Positions 52,677 through 56,322 of a stretch of 56,322 nucleotides of DNA are shown piece after piece (within the stretch, counting starts at the first letter, position 1; each line of letters opens with the position of its first letter). This DNA is from Candidatus Bipolaricaulota bacterium. Lineage in GTDB: Bacteria > Bipolaricaulota > Bipolaricaulia > Bipolaricaulales > Bipolaricaulaceae. The notes under the pieces are model-generated. The model did no database searches. It saw nothing but the letters and a program-made list of their open reading frames with translations, and was not told the DNA's origin. The stretch covers positions 1 to 56,322 of the forward strand of contig JACIWK010000012.1 in NCBI GenBank assembly GCA_014360985.1, given 5' to 3'. Both the position numbers and the translations under genes were made by a program.

Positions 52677-54143
52677 TCACCCCTTGATGCACACGAGGGG
52701 CCGCACCTTGGCCACGAGGGCGTTCAGACCGGCCCCCACCGCCGCCTCCACCACGAGGTCCACGTCCTTGTACGCCCCGGGTGCCTCTTCGGCCGCCCCG
52801 GCATACGAGTGGGCGCGGACCACGATCCCCTGCTTGGCAAGGTCCCGGACGAGCTCCTCGCCCCGCCAGCGCTTCTTGGCCTTGGCGCGGGACATCGCCC
52901 GCCCCGCCCCGTGGACCCCAGAGCCGAACGCCTTCTCCATCCCCACTTCCGTCCCCCGGAGGATGTAGGAGGCGGTGCCCATCGTTCCCCCGACGAAGAT
53001 GGGGTGGCCCACGGTTCGATAGCGCTCCGGGTTCTCCCGCCGCCCGGGCCCGAACGCCCGCGTGGAGCCCTTGCGGTGGACGAGGAGCCGCACCTCCTCG
53101 CCGTCCACCCCGTGGCGCTCGAACTTGACGTTGTTGTGCCCCACGTCGTACAGGGTGCGGATCTTCCCCGGGGGGAGCGAGAACAGGGGGGCGAGGGCCT
53201 CCCGCACGAGGTGGGCAATCACCTGACGGTTGGCGAACGCGCAGTTGATCCCAGCGAACACGGCCGCGAGGTACTTCTCCCCTTCGGGGGACCGGATCGG
53301 CGCGCAGACGAGTTCACGCTCCCGAATCGGGATCCCGTACTTGCGGCTCGCCCGCTCGAGCTCGGGGAGGGAGTCCTGCCCGATCTGGTGCCCGAGCCCG
53401 CGCGAGCCGCAGTGGATCGCAATCAGGATCTGGTCCTCCTCCAGGCCGTAGGCCTGCGCCGCCTCGCCGTCGGCGATCTCCTCCACGTACTGTACCTCGA
53501 GGTAGTGGTTCCCCGAGCCCAGGGTCCCGATCTGGCGGAACTCGCGCTCCTTGGCCCTCTTGGACACCGCGGCCGGGTCCGCCCCCTCCATCCGCCCGTT
53601 CTCCTCGATGTACTCGAGGTCCTCGGGGAGCCCGTACCCGCGGTGGAGGGCGAAGACGGCCCCCTTCTCCAGGACCTCATCCACCCCCTCCAAGGTGAGG
53701 CGGATCTTCCCTTCCGACCCAAGGCCGGCGGGGACGTGGGCAAACAGCGCGTCGGCCACCTCCTCCTTGCGGCCCTCGATGTCGGACCGGGCAAGCGGGG
53801 TCGCTAAGACCCGTACCCCGCAGTTGATGTCGAACCCGACCCCGCCCATCGCCACCACACCCTCGTCGGGGTCGAACGCGCCAACCCCCCCAATGGGGAA
53901 CCCGTAGCCGGGATGGACATCGGGCATGGCGATCGAGGCCGTCACGATCCCGGGGAGGCAGGCCACGTTCCTTACCTGGACGAGCGCGTTCCACTCGCGC
54001 CCACCTCCTTCGCCCTCGCCCTCCCCCTTGCCGGAGAGGAGGGGCCGGAGGAGTCTCTCCGACACGAAGATCCACCCCGGGACCCGCATCTCCCCCGCTT
54101 TGGGGATCTCCCACACGAAATCGTCGATCTTCTTCAGCTCCAT
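52677..54143 (-). CDS. rtcB: RNA-splicing ligase RtcB
   Basis: 488 residues, full-length archaeal-type. Joins 2',3'-cyclic-phosphate or 3'-phosphate ends to 5'-OH RNA using GTP and Mn2+. The metal cysteine is in GGVGFDINCGVRVL; histidines in GSGNHYLEVQ and IHCGSRGLGHQIG; the GMP-attaching histidine in GSGVHGAGRAMSR. A Gly/Glu-rich insert (GKGEGEGEGGGREW, ~38-51) is unusual. The archease gene lies 10 nt upstream and thpR before it: an RNA-repair operon. Confidence 0.96.
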   Translation of the reverse strand: MELKKIDDFVWEIPKAGEMRVPGWIFVSERLLRPLLSGKGEGEGEGGGREWNALVQVRNVACLPGIVTASIAMPDVHPGYGFPIGGVGAFDPDEGVVAMGGVGFDINCGVRVLATPLARSDIEGRKEEVADALFAHVPAGLGSEGKIRLTLEGVDEVLEKGAVFALHRGYGLPEDLEYIEENGRMEGADPAAVSKRAKEREFRQIGTLGSGNHYLEVQYVEEIADGEAAQAYGLEEDQILIAIHCGSRGLGHQIGQDSLPELERASRKYGIPIRERELVCAPIRSPEGEKYLAAVFAGINCAFANRQVIAHLVREALAPLFSLPPGKIRTLYDVGHNNVKFERHGVDGEEVRLLVHRKGSTRAFGPGRRENPERYRTVGHPIFVGGTMGTASYILRGTEVGMEKAFGSGVHGAGRAMSRAKAKKRWRGEELVRDLAKQGIVVRAHSYAGAAEEAPGAYKDVDLVVEAAVGAGLNALVAKVRPLVCIKG

Positions 54144-54153
54144 GTCCCCTCCG

Positions 54154-54573
54154 TCACAGGTCCACGACGCACTGCGCGATGTACGCTTCCCCTCTCCTCT
54201 CCACGCGCAGGCCCGCGTAGGTCGCCGCCTTCACCTCGACCCCCAGCCGGTGTCGAGGGGCGATCAGTTCCCCCCACGCCCGGCCCTCAAGCCACCACCC
54301 TCCCTCGTCCTGCCCGATCCGGACCTCGAACCGAGAGAAGAGCATCCCCCGCACGTCCCGCTCCCGCAGGAGCTCCCCCAACCACGCCACGAGGAGGCCC
54401 TCCAGGGTGTCGGCCCTGATGTCGATCGTCACCTCTCCCCGCTCCTGCACTTGGGCCAGATCGGCCATGAGCGAGAACATCCCCCGCGCAGCCTCGGCGA
54501 ACGCCTCGTCGAGGGTCCCCCCGATCCCCCGCACCCCGGCATCGGCCTCATGGTCCAGGATCTCATACGCCAC
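54154..54573 (-). CDS. Archease
   Basis: 139 residues. [14 protein letters not shown] at the start (HTAD-type metal-binding site, Asp retained), acidic residues in the ELLRERD region, and the C-terminal [11 protein letters not shown] block mark the family. Archease restores RtcB for repeated turnover by speeding its guanylylation and widening NTP use. It overlaps thpR by 11 nt and precedes rtcB by 10 nt. Confidence 0.93.
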   Translation of the reverse strand: MAYEILDHEADAGVRGIGGTLDEAFAEAARGMFSLMADLAQVQERGEVTIDIRADTLEGLLVAWLGELLRERDVRGMLFSRFEVRIGQDEGGWWLEGRAWGELIAPRHRLGVEVKAATYAGLRVERRGEAYIAQCVVDL

Positions 54574-55126
54574 GGTCCCCCCCTCCCAACGCCCACCGCG
54601 CGACCGGCCGGTACAGGGGTCCCTTTGGCCGGAGGTCGGACTGCATCAGGGTCAGCGCGCCCACCCGCGCTTGAAGGACAGGAGGAGCGGCCCCCCCGAT
54701 CACGGAGGTGAGGTCCTGAGGGATGCGGAGCCGCGCCAGGGTCACGTGAGGGTGGGCGAGGCGCCTCTCGGGCGGGAACCCCAAAGCCTGGACGCCCTCC
54801 TCGACCTGTTGGGCGAGGATCGCGAACGGGGCGCTGTCCCTGATCGGCCCAACCCACAGCACGCGCGCCCGGCCGGGGTGGGGGAACGCCCCGAACCGAT
54901 CGAGGAACAACTCGAACGGCTCCACCCTCAGGGCAGCGTTCTGCCCAAGCCCCTCCAGGGAGGGAAGGAGATCCTCCCCCACCTCCCCCAGGAAGCGCAG
55001 CGTCACGTGGAGGTTCTCCGGAGCGACCCACGTCCCGCCCCGGACCCGGACCTGGAACTCCCGGGAGAGGCGGGCAAGATCGTTCCGCACCGCATCGGGA
55101 AGCTCGAGGCAATAAAACAAGCGCAC
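54563..55126 (-). CDS. thpR: RNA 2',3'-cyclic phosphodiesterase (2'-5' RNA ligase family)
   Basis: 187 residues from GTG 55126 ([11 protein letters not shown]). Two HxT catalytic motifs: [12 protein letters not shown] and [10 protein letters not shown]. The 2H phosphoesterase opens 2',3'-cyclic phosphates to 2'-phosphate. It is the first gene of the thpR-archease-rtcB-WD40 run. TATAAT ends 7 nt before the start with no ribosome site, indicating a leaderless message. Divergent from the Cdc48-type gene. Confidence 0.94.
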   Translation of the reverse strand: MRLFYCLELPDAVRNDLARLSREFQVRVRGGTWVAPENLHVTLRFLGEVGEDLLPSLEGLGQNAALRVEPFELFLDRFGAFPHPGRARVLWVGPIRDSAPFAILAQQVEEGVQALGFPPERRLAHPHVTLARLRIPQDLTSVIGGAAPPVLQARVGALTLMQSDLRPKGPLYRPVARWALGGGDRGV

Positions 55127-55133
55127 GTTGGCG

Positions 55134-55139
55134 ATTATA
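55134..55139 (-). promoter_or_regulatory. Consensus -10 TATAAT, leaderless-type, before thpR
   Basis: Minus strand TATAAT (55139-55134) ends 7 nt before GTG 55126. No clear -35. Confidence 0.6.
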
Positions 55140-55172
55140 GCCCCCTCCGTAGCGCTCCCCTCCCACTCGCGC

Positions 55173-55178
55173 TACCAT
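55173..55178 (+). promoter_or_regulatory. -10 candidate TACCAT before the Cdc48-type gene
   Basis: TACCAT lies 23 nt before ATG 55202, leaving a short leader with AAGGAGA. No convincing -35. Confidence 0.4.
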
Positions 55179-55201
55179 CTGACACCCCGAAGGAGAACGG
55201 G

Positions 55202-56322
55202 ATGCCGCAAAAGGAAGAACAGGTGGAACTCAAACTGAAGGTGGCCGAGGCCCATCAGCCGGATGTGGGGCGGGGGATTGCCCGCCTTTCGGCGGAGCAC
55301 ATCGCGTCCCTCGGGATATCCCCCGGCGAGCCGGTCGAACTCGAGGGGGCCCGTGTCACCGGCGCGATTGCCGCCGTGGCCTACCAAGCCGATGCGGGAC
55401 TGGACATTGTGCGCATCGATGGGCTCATCCGCGCCAACGCGGGGGTGGGGGTTGGAGACACAGTTCAAGTGAGGAAGGCGAAGTGGAAGCCCGCGACCCA
55501 GGTGACCCTTGCTCCCGCCCGGAAGGGGCTCCACCTCGTTGCGCACCCCGATAGCCTGCGGGCCGTCCTCGTCGGCCGCGTCGTCCGGACCGGGGACGTC
55601 GTGAGCACCGCGGCCCGGACCGAGGGGAGCCCCTTCGGAGGGGACCTCCTGTTTGAGCGCATCTTCCGGGAGTTCGCGCAGCAAATGGGGCCGACGTTCG
55701 GTCTGGGGGAGATCCACCTCAAGGTGGTGAGCACCCAGCCCGGGGGGTTGGTGCGCATCACCCCCGACACGGGGATCGAGCTCCTGCCCGAGCACGTCGA
55801 GGTCGCGGAGCGGGGCCGGGATGTGCCGGAGGTGGCCTACGAGGATATCGGCGGGTTGCGGGACGTGATCCAGAAGATCCGCGAGATGGTGGAGCTCCCC
55901 CTCAAGAAGCCAGAGCTGTTCGACCGGCTGGGGATCGAGCCCCCGCGGGGGGTGCTCCTCTACGGCCCGCCGGGGACGGGGAAAACGCTGCTTGCCAAGG
56001 CGGTCGCCAACGAGACCGATGCCCATTTCATCGCCCTCTCCGGCCCAGAGATCATGTCCCGGTTCTACGGGGAGTCGGAGGGGCGGCTGCGGGAGATCTT
56101 CGAGCAGGCGGAGAAGAACGCCCCCGCGATCATCTTCATCGACGAGCTGGACTCGATCGCCCCGCGGCGGGCCGAGGTCACGGGCGAGGTCGAGCGGCGG
56201 GTGGTGGCCCAGCTCCTCACCCTCATGGACGGCCTCCGCCAGCGGCGCAACGTGATCGTGATCGGGGCCACGAACCGCGTGGAGGCGATCGATCCCGCGC
56301 TCCGGCGGCCGGGTCGGTTCGA
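55202..56322 (+). CDS. Cdc48/VAT-type AAA+ ATPase, C-terminus cut by window edge
   Basis: The first 373 codons are present. Residues ~1-195 form the N domain (double-psi barrel plus clip: [30 protein letters not shown]). The D1 ATPase follows: Walker [16 protein letters not shown], Walker [15 protein letters not shown], sensor [20 protein letters not shown] second ATPase domain is expected past the edge. Cdc48/VAT unfolds proteins for proteasome or other proteases in archaea and eukaryotes; some bacteria carry it too. It diverges from an RNA-repair operon of equally archaeal flavour. Confidence 0.9.
   Translation, partial: MPQKEEQVELKLKVAEAHQPDVGRGIARLSAEHIASLGISPGEPVELEGARVTGAIAAVAYQADAGLDIVRIDGLIRANAGVGVGDTVQVRKAKWKPATQVTLAPARKGLHLVAHPDSLRAVLVGRVVRTGDVVSTAARTEGSPFGGDLLFERIFREFAQQMGPTFGLGEIHLKVVSTQPGGLVRITPDTGIELLPEHVEVAERGRDVPEVAYEDIGGLRDVIQKIREMVELPLKKPELFDRLGIEPPRGVLLYGPPGTGKTLLAKAVANETDAHFIALSGPEIMSRFYGESEGRLREIFEQAEKNAPAIIFIDELDSIAPRRAEVTGEVERRVVAQLLTLMDGLRQRRNVIVIGATNRVEAIDPALRRPGRF

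Noticed and set aside
51774-53807. 677-codon open frame on the plus strand
   Set aside because: Antisense shadow of the WD40 and rtcB genes.
1-56322. CRISPR arrays, rRNA genes, insertion sequences
   Set aside because: No regular spaced repeats, no rRNA core sequences and no transposase-like reading frames were seen.

Overview
The window is a 56.3 kb piece of a GC-rich bacterial chromosome. It is densely packed: ATGA/GTGA overlaps are common and most intergenic gaps are under 100 bp. Ribosomal proteins L13, S6, S18 and L32, SSB, HU, SecD/YajC, AcpP/PlsX/PlsY and four aminoacyl-tRNA or tRNA-editing enzymes show it is bacterial. There is no rRNA and no CRISPR array. The gene style (serine hydroxymethyltransferase fused to GcvT, an archaeal-type Cdc48 ATPase, RtcB/archease/ThpR, secreted PKD and WD40 proteins, GC-rich thermophile-like codon use) suggests a deep-branching phylum such as Bipolaricaulota (Acetothermia/OP1). 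That placement is an impression, not a demonstration.

Layout. 1-7015 (all minus) is a defence-type island: a truncated HsdM remnant with an intact promoter, a SNF2 helicase with a C-terminal DUF3883 domain, an AlbA_2/GHKL regulator, and a DUF1156 adenine methylase that runs off the left edge. The helicase and methylase resemble DISARM class 1 (DrmD, DrmMI), but drmA, drmB and drmC are not in the window. 7049-17912 is housekeeping: cysS; a small-exporter gene; the mgtE, membrane protein, yajC, secD operon; holA; tRNA-Leu(GAG), plsX; acpP, asnS; HU; rpsF, ssb, rpsR. 17922-22235 holds an unassigned nucleotidyltransferase-like gene and a 1067-residue fusion of SHMT, a linker domain and GcvT. A LonB-type protease and a secreted PLD-like protein diverge from one shared -10 region at 24667-24673. 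Two secreted PKD proteins, L13, and the ileS, purA, FAH-family operon follow.

34613-39408 holds purB diverging from tkt, tRNA-Met(CAT) overlapping the tkt stop codon, RNase HI, dtd and rpmF. 39413-42863 is a minus operon (upp, SDR, TIM-barrel epimerase, MFS). 43928-46422 is a fused fatty-acid kinase (FakA-like DhaL plus FakB-like DegV) translationally coupled to plsY; with plsX and acpP elsewhere in the window it forms an acyl-phosphate phospholipid module. 47252-51516 is decaying: a MrfA-like helicase and MrfB-like exonuclease with frameshifts, a GH43-like fragment and a deleted ABC transporter fragment. The right end is an RNA-repair operon (thpR, archease, rtcB, a secreted WD40 gene) diverging from a Cdc48/VAT-type ATPase that runs off the right edge.

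Two promoter styles recur. Several genes have a TATAAT-like -10 hexamer ending only 6-8 nt before the start codon and no room for a Shine-Dalgarno, which indicates leaderless mRNAs (8552, 9068, 24681, 35932, 36006, 46422, 55126, probably 46497). Other genes use TACCAT as the -10, three of four with a TTGnnC -35 at 17-18 bp.
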